Positions 33,033-42,375 of a DNA stretch of 64,000 nucleotides are shown piece after piece; the first letter of the stretch is position 1, and the number at the start of each line of letters is the position of its first letter. Origin of the DNA: Cyanobacteria bacterium SBLK (lineage in GTDB: Bacteria > Cyanobacteriota > Cyanobacteriia > Cyanobacteriales > Spirulinaceae); the NCBI GenBank assembly GCA_017746715.1, contig JAGHZQ010000083.1, forward strand, positions 1 to 64,000, written 5' to 3'. The position numbers were made by a program, and so were the translations under genes. The notes beneath the pieces are model-generated. The model did not search any database. It was not told the DNA's origin and saw only the letters and a program-made list of their open reading frames with translations.

Positions 33033-34559
33033 ATGGCCAAAGCAAAGACAGTTTACGTTTGTAATGAATGCGGTGCAGAATCCCCCCAATGGTTTGGCAA
33101 ATGTCCCAGTTGCGGGACTTACGGTTCTCTCGAAGAACAAATCGTGCAGTCGGGAACGGCGAATGCAAGAACGGGATGGCAGTCTCAGAAGAAATCGAGT
33201 TCTAAAGCCAAAGGGGTTGCAGAACCGCGATCGTCGAGGAAATTTGCCGATATTTCCGATGCCGCACAGGCACGCTTTCCTTCAGGATATGGGGAATTCG
33301 ATCGCGTTTTGGGGGGCGGTGTGGTTCCGGGGGCGTTAATCTTAATTGGAGGCGATCCCGGAATTGGCAAATCAACGCTTTTGTTGCAAACGGCCAACCA
33401 ATTGGCGAAGGAACGACGCATTCTTTATGTAAGTGCTGAAGAGTCTGGGCAACAGGTGAAATTGCGAGCCTCTCGATTGGGGGTGGGTCTAGAAGATATT
33501 CCCGATATAGAAGGGGCTGAAGCAAACGGATACCCCAAGAAATCAAAAAAAAATGGGGCGGCAGATAATCTTTATGTTTTACCAGAGACAGACTTGGAGG
33601 AGATTCTCAGGGAGTTAGAATCTCTCAAACCTAACGTTGCCGTAATCGATAGCATTCAAACCCTTTATTTTGCTTCCCTCACTTCCGCTCCCGGATCTGT
33701 AGCACAAGTAAGGGAATGTACCTCGGCATTGATGCAGGTGGCAAAACGGGAGAATATCACCCTGTTAATCGTCGGTCACGTCACGAAAGAAGGAGCGATC
33801 GCGGGTCCGAGGGTATTGGAGCATTTGGTGGATACGGTGCTCTATTTTGAAGGCGATCGCTATGCGTCTCATCGGTTATTGCGATCGGTAAAAAATCGCT
33901 TCGGGGCAACCCACGAAATCGGCATTTTTGAAATGGTGGAAAGTGGATTAGCGGAAGTGACCAACCCTTCCGAATTATTTTTGGGCAATCGGGAGGAGTC
34001 GGCACCGGGTACGGCAACAGTGGTAGCTTGTGAGGGAACGCGCCCGATCCTAGTCGAGTTACAGGCTTTAGTGAGTCCCACCAGTTATGCCTCCCCTCGG
34101 CGATCGACCACAGGAGTCGATTACAGTCGCTTGCAGCAAATTCTCGCCGTGTTGGAAAAGCGCGTGGGAGTCCCTCTTTCTAAATTAGATGCTTATGTGG
34201 CTTCGGCTGGGGGGCTGGTAGTGGCAGAACCCGCCGTAGATTTGGGGATGGCGATCGCAGTAGTAGCGAGTTTTCGCGATCGCATCGTGGATCGCCGCAC
34301 GGTTCTGATTGGCGAGGTCGGTTTGGGAGGACAAGTGAGGCTCGTTTCGCAAATGGAATTGAGATTGAAAGAAGCGGCAAAATTGGGCTTTAAGCGAGCA
34401 ATCGTGCCTCACGGACAGGCTTATGCCGACGATCTGGGATTGGAGGTGATTCCAGTGAATAAGGTGATCGATGCGATCGTTGCGGCTATTCCCCCGCAAC
34501 CGCGTTTTGGCAGCACTCCCGAACCCGAAGAAGATGAGGAAGAATTGCTGGAGGAGTGA
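33033..34559 (+). CDS. radA: DNA repair protein RadA (Sms)
   Basis: 508 residues. The C4 zinc finger (CNECGAESPQWFGKCPSC, about 10-27) is followed by an ATPase with GGDPGIGKSTLLLQ (Walker A), the RadA-specific KNRFG motif (LLRSVKNRFGATHEIGIF) and a C-terminal Lon-protease-like domain (VVAEPAVDLGMAIAVVASF, IGEVGLGGQVRLV). RadA promotes branch migration in recombination. An insertion around residues 155-180 (DIEGAEANGYPKKSKKNG) extends the loop between ATPase strands. The acidic tail ends the protein. ATG at 33033. It is divergent from rpaB. Confidence 0.97.
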   Translation: MAKAKTVYVCNECGAESPQWFGKCPSCGTYGSLEEQIVQSGTANARTGWQSQKKSSSKAKGVAEPRSSRKFADISDAAQARFPSGYGEFDRVLGGGVVPGALILIGGDPGIGKSTLLLQTANQLAKERRILYVSAEESGQQVKLRASRLGVGLEDIPDIEGAEANGYPKKSKKNGAADNLYVLPETDLEEILRELESLKPNVAVIDSIQTLYFASLTSAPGSVAQVRECTSALMQVAKRENITLLIVGHVTKEGAIAGPRVLEHLVDTVLYFEGDRYASHRLLRSVKNRFGATHEIGIFEMVESGLAEVTNPSELFLGNREESAPGTATVVACEGTRPILVELQALVSPTSYASPRRSTTGVDYSRLQQILAVLEKRVGVPLSKLDAYVASAGGLVVAEPAVDLGMAIAVVASFRDRIVDRRTVLIGEVGLGGQVRLVSQMELRLKEAAKLGFKRAIVPHGQAYADDLGLEVIPVNKVIDAIVAAIPPQPRFGSTPEPEEDEEELLEE

Positions 34560-34624
34560 AGCAAAATTGCTCTCGATTTCAACTAACATTAGGAATGAGT
34601 GATTTTCCCGAACGATAAAAGAAG

Positions 34625-35008
34625 ATGAAAACAATCGATTTAGCCGTTAATGGTACATTAATGCGCGGTTTAGAACTCAATCAAAATTTACTCGCTATTG
34701 ATGCCAAATTTGTCAAGGAAGCTAAAACAGAACCGACTTATCGATTATGGTCGATTGACGATCGATATCCTGCCATGCAGCGCGTAAATGAGTCGGGAAA
34801 GTCGATTGATGTGGAAATTTGGGCAGTTCCTTTAGAAGGATTGGCACAAATTTTACTGCAAGAACCCCCCGGTTTATGTATTGGGAAAGTTCGCCTCGAT
34901 ACGGGTAAAGAAGTTCTCGGTGTTGTGGGTGAGACGATTTCTTGTGAAGGAAAACAAGAAATTACCAGTTATGGCGGTTGGCGCAATTATATTCAATCTA
35001 AATCGTAA
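34625..35008 (+). CDS. allophanate hydrolase C-terminal domain-like protein (GGCT-like fold)
   Basis: 127 residues. The pattern AVNGTLMRGLELNQNLL..YRLWSIDDRYPAMQRVNESGKSIDVEIWAVPLEGLAQILLQEPPGLCIGKVRLDTG matches the small C-terminal domain of allophanate hydrolase (AtzF), which has a gamma-glutamylcyclotransferase-like fold. Here it stands alone without the amidase part. Substrate unknown. It lies 65 bp after radA. The start is the ATG at 34625 after AAAAGAAG. Confidence 0.75.
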   Translation: MKTIDLAVNGTLMRGLELNQNLLAIDAKFVKEAKTEPTYRLWSIDDRYPAMQRVNESGKSIDVEIWAVPLEGLAQILLQEPPGLCIGKVRLDTGKEVLGVVGETISCEGKQEITSYGGWRNYIQSKS

Positions 35009-35180
35009 ATTTAGGAGCGAAATCGGATTGAATTTTGAATTGATTTGGTTTCCATTGCTAAAAAGCGATCGCGACAGGAGAGCAAATCTTAAGAGCAGTG
35101 GAATATGTATCCTCGATAGCCTTTTCTAGTTTCCTTTTCCGGGTAAGTTGTGAGGAGCAGATTTATCGAGCGATCGCATT

Positions 35181-35789
35181 ATGGAAGGTCTGGACTGGAT
35201 GGTAACGGCAACGGGGCAGCACGCACCCTCTCCGATCCCCAAAGCATGGCATTTGCTGGAAGAATACTATCGATTTTATCGCTTTCTCACGGGCATAGAA
35301 GACGTTCTGCGGCAAGCACCGGATGAAAAGAGTTGTTTGCCGCAACTGCATACATTGGTGCGTAAAGTCGTGCTGAATTGCTATTGGGTACACGTCCAAA
35401 AACCCGAACCCCCTCGAGATGGGGAAATTTCCGTCCTCAATCTTTACGATGAGGTGGGATTTCCCTTCACGGTGCAAACGGTGGCATTTAGTCCCCATTC
35501 TGTCTCTCCCATTCACAATCACGGGACTTGGGGGGCTGTGGCTGTTTTAAAAGGACGAGAAAAAAACAAATTTTGGCGACGGGTTCCCGATGCCCATTCC
35601 GATCGCATCGAATGCGTGGGAGAGTTGATTTTAGAACCCGGAGATATTCTCAGTTTGACTCCCGATGCCATTCACAGTGTTGAAGCGATCGCCGAAGAAC
35701 CGACGATCACCTTTAATATTTACGGGGAAACCTATCACAAGGAAAGGTTTGAGTTTGACGCGATTGCGGGGACGGCGAAGAATTATTAA
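35181..35789 (+). CDS. cupin protein of the cysteine dioxygenase type
   Basis: 202 residues. The cupin core shows VQTVAFSPHSVSPIHNHGTWGAVAVLKG (two metal His, about residues 112 and 114), GDILSLTPDAIHSVEA (third His) and a C-terminal strand TFNIYGETYHKERF. This is the layout of cysteine dioxygenase-like mononuclear iron enzymes; the substrate could be cysteine or another thiol or small acid. The N-terminal 60 residues are helical. ATG at 35181. Confidence 0.8.
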   Translation: MEGLDWMVTATGQHAPSPIPKAWHLLEEYYRFYRFLTGIEDVLRQAPDEKSCLPQLHTLVRKVVLNCYWVHVQKPEPPRDGEISVLNLYDEVGFPFTVQTVAFSPHSVSPIHNHGTWGAVAVLKGREKNKFWRRVPDAHSDRIECVGELILEPGDILSLTPDAIHSVEAIAEEPTITFNIYGETYHKERFEFDAIAGTAKNY

Positions 35790-35871
35790 TTTTTGCGATC
35801 GATCTCGGGTTTTTCATGGGCGATCGCTACCCTGTAAAACAGAGTGAATTCTTATTGCAAGGAGTCGGATC

Positions 35872-36513
35872 GTGTTGCGAGATTTGATGAATCTATTGTT
35901 CAGAGTTTCCGATGATGCCGCGATCGATTCTCTGATTGAAAAGTGCAGTTATGCTGCGGCTGCTCTCACGATTCTGCCCATTCCGGGCAGTGAAATCGTC
36001 GCAGTGATGCCGATTCATGTCGGGATGGTGATTGGCATTGCTCAAGCGAAAGGGGTTGACATTACGCGAGAATCGGCGATTAATTTGGTTCTGCAAATTT
36101 CGGCAACGGTGGGACTTTCTTTAGTGGGAAGTCGCATCGCTACCACTGCTGCGAAGATTATTTTACCGGGTTTGGGCGGTATTATTTCCGCTCCTTTTAT
36201 GTTTGCTTCTACATTAGCTCTGGGGAATGTCGCGAAGATTTATTTCGAGAGAGAAGGCAATATCGATAAAGATACGATGAAAAATGTTTATAACGACATG
36301 GTTAAAAGAGGAAAACAAATGTTTGATTCCGATCGCATGAAGGAGGACGACATTCAAGATATGGCAAAAGCTGCGGCACGAGAAGGAGAGGAGAAGAAGG
36401 AGGAAGGCACTCCCGCAGAACGTTTGGGAAAACTGAAGGAATTGCTCGATCTGGGGCTAATTTCTCAGGAGGAATTTGACGAAACCAAACGCAAAATTCT
36501 CTCGGAAATTTGA
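35872..36513 (+). CDS. DUF697-like membrane protein with C-terminal SHOCT domain
   Basis: 213 residues. Residues 1-130 contain a hydrophobic DUF697-like region (YAAAALTILPIPGSEIVAVMPIHVGMVIGIAQAKGVDI.., LGLGGIISAPFMFASTLALGNVAKIYFEREG). A charged linker leads to a 32-residue SHOCT domain (AERLGKLKELLDLGLISQEEFDETKRKILSEI). It starts with GTG at 35872, with AAGGAG 7 bases before. SHOCT domains often mediate oligomerisation or regulation of membrane-linked enzymes. The function here is unknown. Confidence 0.78.
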   Translation: MLRDLMNLLFRVSDDAAIDSLIEKCSYAAAALTILPIPGSEIVAVMPIHVGMVIGIAQAKGVDITRESAINLVLQISATVGLSLVGSRIATTAAKIILPGLGGIISAPFMFASTLALGNVAKIYFEREGNIDKDTMKNVYNDMVKRGKQMFDSDRMKEDDIQDMAKAAAREGEEKKEEGTPAERLGKLKELLDLGLISQEEFDETKRKILSEI

Positions 36514-36535
36514 TTTTCTTTGGCAATGCGATCGC

Positions 36536-37270
36536 TCAACTTGTTGTTGCTGGATAGCCCAAATTCTCAAAAAGTTGGTAAAGATTTGTACCAATCTTTT
36601 GCGGGTATAAATCTGAACGGGGACAGCATTGACCGAGTTTTTTTGCTCTGGGTATCGCTTCGGGAATGCGATCGATTAGAACTTCGTATAAATTTCCTAT
36701 TCCTTTATTTTGATGAAGCTGAGTAAAAATTGTTTTGCAAATTTTTGGTCGTCCTTTCATTCCAATACTTTCAATGTATTCCTGTATGGTTTGATCTTCA
36801 TCAAAATCGTCTAAACAGTCACCCAATTTTGTATCCAGATCGATCAAATGACAAATCAACCAAATTTCAAAACAAGGATTGTTCAATGCAAGATAATAAT
36901 TGTTAGGTTTTTCGCAATCTTCAGCTATTTTTTCGATGATTTCTTTACGATTTCCATAATCATCAGTATCGATAACAATCCAAAATTCATCATCTTCTGT
37001 GATTTCACGCTTCTTAGATTTGAGTCTTTCGCAAAAATTTTGAATTCTTTGATATACAGCTTGAGGACTTGATTGACTGGGATTTTCTCGATCTAGAAAT
37101 TCAAAATACAAGTCTTTTTTTCTGAAATCCTCCTCATATTTGATTCTAAATGTTTTAAAATAATTTCGTTCTGTTTTATCACCCTCTGCAACAATAATAA
37201 ATAACTTTCCTGAATATTTCTTTGAAATCTCATCGACCATCCTCGTTAAATTAGTTCTTTCTCTAAACAT
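36536..37270 (-). CDS. RloB-family protein (AbiL-like defence system, TOPRIM-like nuclease)
   Basis: 244 residues. The N-terminus LFIIVAEGDKTERNYF (Glu29) and the later DDEFWIVIDTDDYG (Asp101/103/104) form the Glu...DxDD layout of the TOPRIM-like RloB fold. YYLALNNPCFEIWLICHL is the usual RloB signature. Its ATG lies inside the last codons of the ATPase gene (8-bp overlap), so the two are coupled. RloB is found with an AAA_15/21 ATPase in AbiL and related abortive-infection systems against phages. The effector is probably a nuclease released or activated by the ATPase, by analogy with related pairs. Confidence 0.88.
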   Translation of the reverse strand: MFRERTNLTRMVDEISKKYSGKLFIIVAEGDKTERNYFKTFRIKYEEDFRKKDLYFEFLDRENPSQSSPQAVYQRIQNFCERLKSKKREITEDDEFWIVIDTDDYGNRKEIIEKIAEDCEKPNNYYLALNNPCFEIWLICHLIDLDTKLGDCLDDFDEDQTIQEYIESIGMKGRPKICKTIFTQLHQNKGIGNLYEVLIDRIPEAIPRAKKLGQCCPRSDLYPQKIGTNLYQLFENLGYPATTS

Positions 37271-38678
37271 TTTCTTCTCCTTTTTGTTGAGATTGATTAT
37301 GTTGTTGTACTATTTTTTTAAGGGTTTCCTTCCGGACAAAATTCAAAGCACCAAAGCGACCATTAAAATAGCCTTTAGCCAAATCCAAGTCATCAACATT
37401 GGTATTAGCTAAACTATACATAATTGATTGTTCTGTCTTATCTTTTTCAACAAACCAAATTTCATCATTTCTGAACAATCTCTCACTATCTAGAAATGAA
37501 TACTCGGAAGTTTGTGAAACCAATAAATGTGTGTCGTGAGTTGTTGCAATTAATTGGCTTCTTGGATAAACAGGATTTTCTGATTCTTGATTAAAGTTGA
37601 GAAAAATATCAAAAATATTTTCCAATAAGAGGGAGTGCAAACTTCTGCCAATCTCATCAACAATAAAAACTACATCTCCTAGAGTCAGTGAGATTAACAT
37701 GGGAATAAAATCAATAATTCTTTGCGTTCCCTCAGATTCTTCAGGAATTTCAAAAGTAATGTTATCATGACGATCGTGTACTGTATTCAATGTACTAACA
37801 ATAACGCGATCGGAGTCCTTCATTTTTTTGATCGTAATATCAGAATCCGTTAAACAAATTATATTATCCTCTAGATCGCGAAAGTAGTATCTATCTGCTG
37901 CACGATCGCGAATACTGTCGGGGATTTCTTCTGAATTGTTGAATTGACTTTCATTTAACTCTATTTTTTGGATTCCTAGTCCAAAAGCCTCTAAAAATTC
38001 GTCAACCAACTCCGGATATTGTTGGACTGTTAAGGTTAAAGTGATTCCTTTTGTATGAGGAAATATGATTTTTAAAGTTTCTTGAAACCAATATAAAATA
38101 CTCTCAAAGTATTTTATATTATTGTTCTTACAATACGTTAAGAATAATATTTGACTGCTTGCATTTTTAGATTCATCCTCAAGTTGTTTCCTCTCTTCAT
38201 CATTCAATCTCAACAGTAGGGAACTTTCAAAGTTGAATTTTATCGTATTATATTCTCGTTCAAAAATAGGCTTTTCTAAAGTCAAACCAATTTCAAAAAG
38301 CCATTCACCATGTATTTTTGATTCATTTTTTGATTTATCCAAGGAAAATCCATAGGCATATTGTCGATCTCCAATTTTGAATTCATATTCAAATCTTGAT
38401 GGCTTATTTTCACAATTTTCATCGAGTTTGAATTTTTTATACAGAATATTTTCACGACCTAAAATAGTTTGTTGAGCAAAGAACATTGACTTGATTAAAT
38501 TCGATTTGCCAGAAGCATTAGCTCCATAAATTATGGATGTTCTCAGTAGTCCAACAGATTCATTATTATCTTCTTTGATAACGTGATGAGGATGTCTTTC
38601 TTCTGGAGATGCGATCGTATTAAAATCGCACCTTTTATTAAAAGATAAAAAATTTTCTACTGTAAATCGAATAAGCAT
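37263..38678 (-). CDS. RloA-like AAA_15/21 ATPase (AbiL-like defence system)
   Basis: 471 residues from ATG 38678; the longer frame uses a TTG. IRFTVENFLSFNKRCDF, Walker A IIYGANASGKSNLIKSMF (Lys58), DVVFIVDEIGRSLHSLLLENIFDIF (Walker B with adjacent D-loop) and QLIATTHDTHLLV (H-loop) define an ABC/SMC-like ATPase of the RloA/AbiLi type. It senses infection in the known pairs and controls the RloB partner, whose gene starts within its last codons. Composition is AT-rich and HIP1-poor compared with flanking genes, in line with a transferred defence island. Other defence genes are not adjacent. Confidence 0.88.
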   Translation of the reverse strand: MLIRFTVENFLSFNKRCDFNTIASPEERHPHHVIKEDNNESVGLLRTSIIYGANASGKSNLIKSMFFAQQTILGRENILYKKFKLDENCENKPSRFEYEFKIGDRQYAYGFSLDKSKNESKIHGEWLFEIGLTLEKPIFEREYNTIKFNFESSLLLRLNDEERKQLEDESKNASSQILFLTYCKNNNIKYFESILYWFQETLKIIFPHTKGITLTLTVQQYPELVDEFLEAFGLGIQKIELNESQFNNSEEIPDSIRDRAADRYYFRDLEDNIICLTDSDITIKKMKDSDRVIVSTLNTVHDRHDNITFEIPEESEGTQRIIDFIPMLISLTLGDVVFIVDEIGRSLHSLLLENIFDIFLNFNQESENPVYPRSQLIATTHDTHLLVSQTSEYSFLDSERLFRNDEIWFVEKDKTEQSIMYSLANTNVDDLDLAKGYFNGRFGALNFVRKETLKKIVQQHNQSQQKGEENV

Positions 38679-38798
38679 GGTCGTATTTTGAGCTATTTTC
38701 AACGTATATTCAGGCAGGAATTGTCAACTTTAATTTTAAGCGACGCATTTTTTTACTGCTGCAAGATTTTTTCATGTTCTAACTTCTAACCGATCGCT

Positions 38799-39581
38799 CT
38801 AATCTGAATTAATCTCGGAATAATAATAATTGTCCGCAGACTGGGGAAAATGAACGGGCATCTTTAACGGCTCTTTGCTTTCTAACTTTAACTGCTTGCG
38901 ATCGCAACTTCCCAACCCCTTCAACAAGGCATTTCTCACCTTTTCATCTTCCTCGCGAGACAGCAACAAGCGAAAATATTCCCATAACTGAGTGCGATCG
39001 CCCTCCTCCAACCCCGGCGATAAACGAGTCAACTGGCGTACCACGATTAAACGTTGTAGGGGATCGACCCGAGTGAGTTGCAATAATAAACGTTCGTAGC
39101 GAGTTTCCTCCCGATACTGGCGATCGCCGATCCCGTACCATCCCAACAACGCCAAAGTTAACAACGTCGCCGCCCCCTGTAACAGGGCTCCCACCGCTAG
39201 CCAGCGATTCGCCGAATGCACCCAAATGGACACCGCCACATAAGTTCCCATTGCCGCCAGACCACCGCTCCCGATCGCGATAATTAAGCGAGATTGGGGA
39301 TTTTGGAAAAATTGCAGCACTTGCCGCCACCGCTCGCGCCAATCCCAATCGGTCATCGCATAAGTTCCCCACATGGCAGACATCCCCAACCCTGTCGCCA
39401 GAACCAACTGCCAATTCCAAATCAACAACAACGCCACCGCGATCGCCATTCCCAACCATAACAAAAGAGAGCGGGTTCGTTTGGAAGCGATCGCTCGCAG
39501 CAAATAACGTTCGAGATTAATCAGGATGGGACTCTGAAGAGGATGGCGTAACTGTTTGCGCCAAGGTGTAAGGGAAGACAT
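38799..39581 (-). CDS. cyanobacterial membrane protein adjacent to ftsW
   Basis: 260 residues from the ATG at 39581 (a TTG three codons earlier is less likely). Four hydrophobic helices span about residues 35-150 (LLLWLGMAIAVALLLIW, VLATGLGMSAMWGTYAM, LIIAIGSGGLAAMGTYVAV, AVGALLQGAATLLTLALLGW). A helical armadillo-like C-terminus follows (RYERLLLQLTRVDPLQRLIVVRQLTRL..). It lies 33 bp after ftsW on the same strand, so it is probably co-transcribed and may act with the septal machinery, by inference only. Confidence 0.7.
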   Translation of the reverse strand: MSSLTPWRKQLRHPLQSPILINLERYLLRAIASKRTRSLLLWLGMAIAVALLLIWNWQLVLATGLGMSAMWGTYAMTDWDWRERWRQVLQFFQNPQSRLIIAIGSGGLAAMGTYVAVSIWVHSANRWLAVGALLQGAATLLTLALLGWYGIGDRQYREETRYERLLLQLTRVDPLQRLIVVRQLTRLSPGLEEGDRTQLWEYFRLLLSREEDEKVRNALLKGLGSCDRKQLKLESKEPLKMPVHFPQSADNYYYSEINSD

Positions 39582-39614
39582 GGGGAACAAAGAATTGAGA
39601 TAGAAGAAATTTTA

Positions 39615-40799
39615 TCAGCGATCGGGGACGGGCGATCGCGAGACATTAGCCCTGCGTCCTTTCAGGGAAACCACTTCCGCTTCATTGCTCTCTCGGGCGA
39701 CGCGAACCAATAAACCCGCTAAAGTCAAACTGGAAATGATCGAACTCCCCCCATAACTAAAAAACGGCAAAGGCAAACCCGTCGTCGGTAAAACCCCCGT
39801 CGCTACCCCAATATTGATACAGGATTGACCGACGAGAAAAATCATCACCCCCATGGCTATTGTCTTTTGCACGGGTTGTACGGTTTTAACCGCAATGATA
39901 AGGGCAAGAGTCGCATATGCTGCCAATAGCATTAACAAAACCATGCTCCCAAAAAAGCCAAATTCTTCCGCAAAAACTGCAAAGATAAAATCGGTGTATT
40001 GAATGGGCAGATAAAATAATTTTTGCTGAGAAAGACCGTAACCCGATCCCGTCAGTCCTCCAGAACCGATCGCCAAAAGACTCTGAATCAGTTGGTAGCC
40101 GTCCTGCATGGGATCCTGCCAAGGATCGAGAAAAGACATGACCCGACGGCGCTGATATTCTTGAGAATAGATACTCGATACCGCCAAGGCAATCCCCGAA
40201 ATCGCCGTCCCTCCCAACTGCCACCAAGGCAAACTCGCCGCTACCGCCATCAGCCATAGGGTCATCCCGCAAAGTGCCGTCGTACTTAAGTTGGGTTGCA
40301 AAAGAATTCCCGCGAGAATGAGGGCAAAAATCCCCAACCAGAACCCCCGCGTCAGCCATGAAAGTTGCCGCCATCGTCCAAAAATAACCGCGCTTTGCAC
40401 CACTAGAACGGGTTTAATCAGTTCTGAGGGTTGAATGGGGATAGATGCGATGGTAATCCAACGGGTGGCACCATTCACCGTAGTTCCCACCCCCGGAACG
40501 AGAATCGCCACCATCAACCCCAAAAAGAGGAAGAGAAACCAACGAGAAATCGGGACGATATACCGAAACGGCGATCGCGCAATGATATTAAAGGCGATCG
40601 TTCCCAACAAAATCCAAATAATTTGTCGTTTGAAATAGTAGAATCCATCCCCCACTTCCGCATCGGCTACGGGATAAGAGGCAGAGAAGAGAACCACCAA
40701 CCCCACAAATACCCAAACCATTGTCAACCAGCGAACCAGACGAGCTTCGATCGCCCAAGTTTCCACCCCGGGATCGAAAAAAGGAATTAAATAGCGCAT
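39615..40799 (-). CDS. ftsW: FtsW (SEDS-family septal peptidoglycan glycosyltransferase)
   Basis: 394 residues, about ten membrane helices. Hallmarks are RWLTMVWVFVGLVVLFSASYPVA, IPIQPSELIKPVLVVQSAVIFG, QSLLAIGSGGLTGSGYGLSQQKLFYLP, DFIFAVFAEEFGFFGSMVLL and the C-terminal GVLPTTGLPLPFFSYGGSSIISSLTLAGLLVRV. FtsW polymerises lipid II at the division site with FtsI. The start is the ATG at 40799. A short DUF2281-like gene precedes it by 11 bp and a membrane protein follows. Confidence 0.95.
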   Translation of the reverse strand: MRYLIPFFDPGVETWAIEARLVRWLTMVWVFVGLVVLFSASYPVADAEVGDGFYYFKRQIIWILLGTIAFNIIARSPFRYIVPISRWFLFLFLGLMVAILVPGVGTTVNGATRWITIASIPIQPSELIKPVLVVQSAVIFGRWRQLSWLTRGFWLGIFALILAGILLQPNLSTTALCGMTLWLMAVAASLPWWQLGGTAISGIALAVSSIYSQEYQRRRVMSFLDPWQDPMQDGYQLIQSLLAIGSGGLTGSGYGLSQQKLFYLPIQYTDFIFAVFAEEFGFFGSMVLLMLLAAYATLALIIAVKTVQPVQKTIAMGVMIFLVGQSCINIGVATGVLPTTGLPLPFFSYGGSSIISSLTLAGLLVRVARESNEAEVVSLKGRRANVSRSPVPDR

Positions 40800-40810
40800 T
40801 GTTTCAGTTA

Positions 40811-40939
40811 TCAGTTATCAGCGATCCGCTCCTTTAAGCGTAAAAACTCGACAAAATCGAGAACTTGTTGCTGGCGATCGCGAGATAAATCTTTCACTTT
40901 TTCGGCGATCGCTTCTTCCAAACTAACAACCGATCTCAT
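40811..40939 (-). CDS. tiny DUF2281-like (antitoxin-type) protein, 42 residues
   Basis: ATG at 40939 with GAGGAAA about 7 bases upstream. The product MRSVVSLEEAIAEKVKDLSR.., DRQQQVLDFVEFLRLK, resembles the DUF2281 pattern (xLPxxxQxEVLDFVEFLxxK), found in small proteins often annotated as antitoxin parts. The 11-bp gap to ftsW suggests co-transcription. No toxin gene is visible next to it. Confidence 0.65.
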   Translation of the reverse strand: MRSVVSLEEAIAEKVKDLSRDRQQQVLDFVEFLRLKERIADN

Positions 40940-41058
40940 ATCAATTTTCCTCATTCTTTGGCAGTACCTTCACTATATCCCACGGATCGATCCAAACCCG
41001 TTTTAAATAAAGTTGTTATAGTGGGGTCTATTGCTTTTTCCTCGCCCTTTTAAACCCC

Positions 41059-42339
41059 GTGAAAGTCTTTCGCACTCTACCCCCCCCCACTCGCCGCAAT
41101 TTTCTCTTTCTTTTTCTGACGGGATTGTGTTTTTGGGTCAGTTTAACCGTGCTTTTACCCACCCTTCCCCTGTATATCGAATCCCTCGGCGGCACGCAAC
41201 AGCAAGTGGGTTTAATCATGGGCAGTTTTGCCATTGGTTTGTTATTGGTGCGGGGAATTCTCGGTCAATGGGCCGATTGCCGCAGTCGCAAATTAGTTAT
41301 TCAAATTGGCGCGATCGCGGTCGCTTTAGCGCCGTTTGGCTATCTCTCCATAACTTATTTACCCGCATTGGCGGTCATTCGCGCCCTCCACGGCATCAGC
41401 GTCGCAGGCATGACCACGGGATACAGTACCTTAGTTGTCGAATTATCCCCTCCAGAAAAGCGAGGAGCATTGCTCGGGGCGATGATGTTGGTTTTGCCCA
41501 CGGGAATGACTTTGGGACCGGTTTTAGGGGGGTATATTGCCGAATGGGCAGGATATTCGGTTTTATTTCTCCTCTCGGGATTCTTAGGGATTTGTGCGGT
41601 GGCATTTGCCAGTCAAATTCGCGACGGGAAGCGAACTCCTACCGATTTTCCCTTTAAAAGGCCGTTGAGAACATTACATTCTCTCGGGCGATCGCTCCTC
41701 GATACTTTCATTCTCACGCGATCGGGAGAACTTCTAAGCAGTCGCGCTTTGAGAACTCCCACACTTATCATGTTATCTGTTGGCATTACTTTTAGTTCTT
41801 TAGTGACTTTTTTGCCTGCATTTATTCGCGATAGCGGAGTCAATTTGAATCCGGGATTATTTTATCTTGCCTCTGCCCTTGCCGATTTTATCGTTCGCGG
41901 GAATGTCGGGCGCGCCTCGGATCGCTTTGGGCGGGGCATTTTTATTACTATCAGTTTGCTGTCTTATTTATTGGCCGTAACCCTACTGGTTCATGCCCAT
42001 ACCATTCCAGTATTTATTGTCGCGGGAATGGCGGAAGGGGCCGGACGCAGCAGTGCCATTACAACGATGATTGCACTTATTGCCGATCGCTCTCCTCGCG
42101 ATCGCCAAGGTCAGGCATTTTCCCTCTGTATTGGCGGTTTTGATGTCGGAATGGCGATCGGCGCTCCTCTTTTCGGTTCTGTTGCACCTTTACTCGGGTA
42201 TCGGGGGATATTTTCGGGGGCGGCAATTGTGGTTTTAAGCGCGATCGGACTTTTTCTCACTCAATCTAGCAAAAATATCCCTTATTCTTTTCGTTTTGCG
42301 ACGGGAAGAAGTAAAGATGTTTATGCTCTCGAAAACTAG
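41059..42339 (+). CDS. MFS-family transporter
   Basis: 426 residues, twelve predicted membrane helices. FLFLFLTGLCFWVSLTVLLPTLPLYIESLGGTQQQVGLIMGSFAIGLLLVRGILGQWADCRSRK contains the MFS loop-2/3 motif, and GASVxxPLFG-like and GIFSGAAIVVLSAIG segments end the second half. It is a proton-coupled exporter type, substrate unknown. It starts with GTG at 41059 and no clear ribosome-binding site; a TATAGT box at 41018-41024 may serve a short leader. It is divergent from ftsW. Confidence 0.9.
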   Translation: MKVFRTLPPPTRRNFLFLFLTGLCFWVSLTVLLPTLPLYIESLGGTQQQVGLIMGSFAIGLLLVRGILGQWADCRSRKLVIQIGAIAVALAPFGYLSITYLPALAVIRALHGISVAGMTTGYSTLVVELSPPEKRGALLGAMMLVLPTGMTLGPVLGGYIAEWAGYSVLFLLSGFLGICAVAFASQIRDGKRTPTDFPFKRPLRTLHSLGRSLLDTFILTRSGELLSSRALRTPTLIMLSVGITFSSLVTFLPAFIRDSGVNLNPGLFYLASALADFIVRGNVGRASDRFGRGIFITISLLSYLLAVTLLVHAHTIPVFIVAGMAEGAGRSSAITTMIALIADRSPRDRQGQAFSLCIGGFDVGMAIGAPLFGSVAPLLGYRGIFSGAAIVVLSAIGLFLTQSSKNIPYSFRFATGRSKDVYALEN

Positions 42340-42375
42340 GCGTACAACCCCTTTGATTGTGAATGATTTTTTTTG

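Noticed and set aside
36536..38678. PARIS (AriA/AriB) reading of the ATPase-nuclease pair
   Set aside because: The second gene shows the RloB signature (VAEGDKTE, NNPCFEIWL), not a DUF4435 AriB, so an AbiL/RloAB assignment fits better.
40949..41058. A leader RNA or riboswitch before the MFS gene
   Set aside because: Only a weak TATAGT box is visible and no structured element could be supported.
41028..41234. 68-residue minus-strand frame over the start of the MFS gene
   Set aside because: It is an antisense shadow of the membrane-protein coding sequence and lacks a ribosome-binding site.
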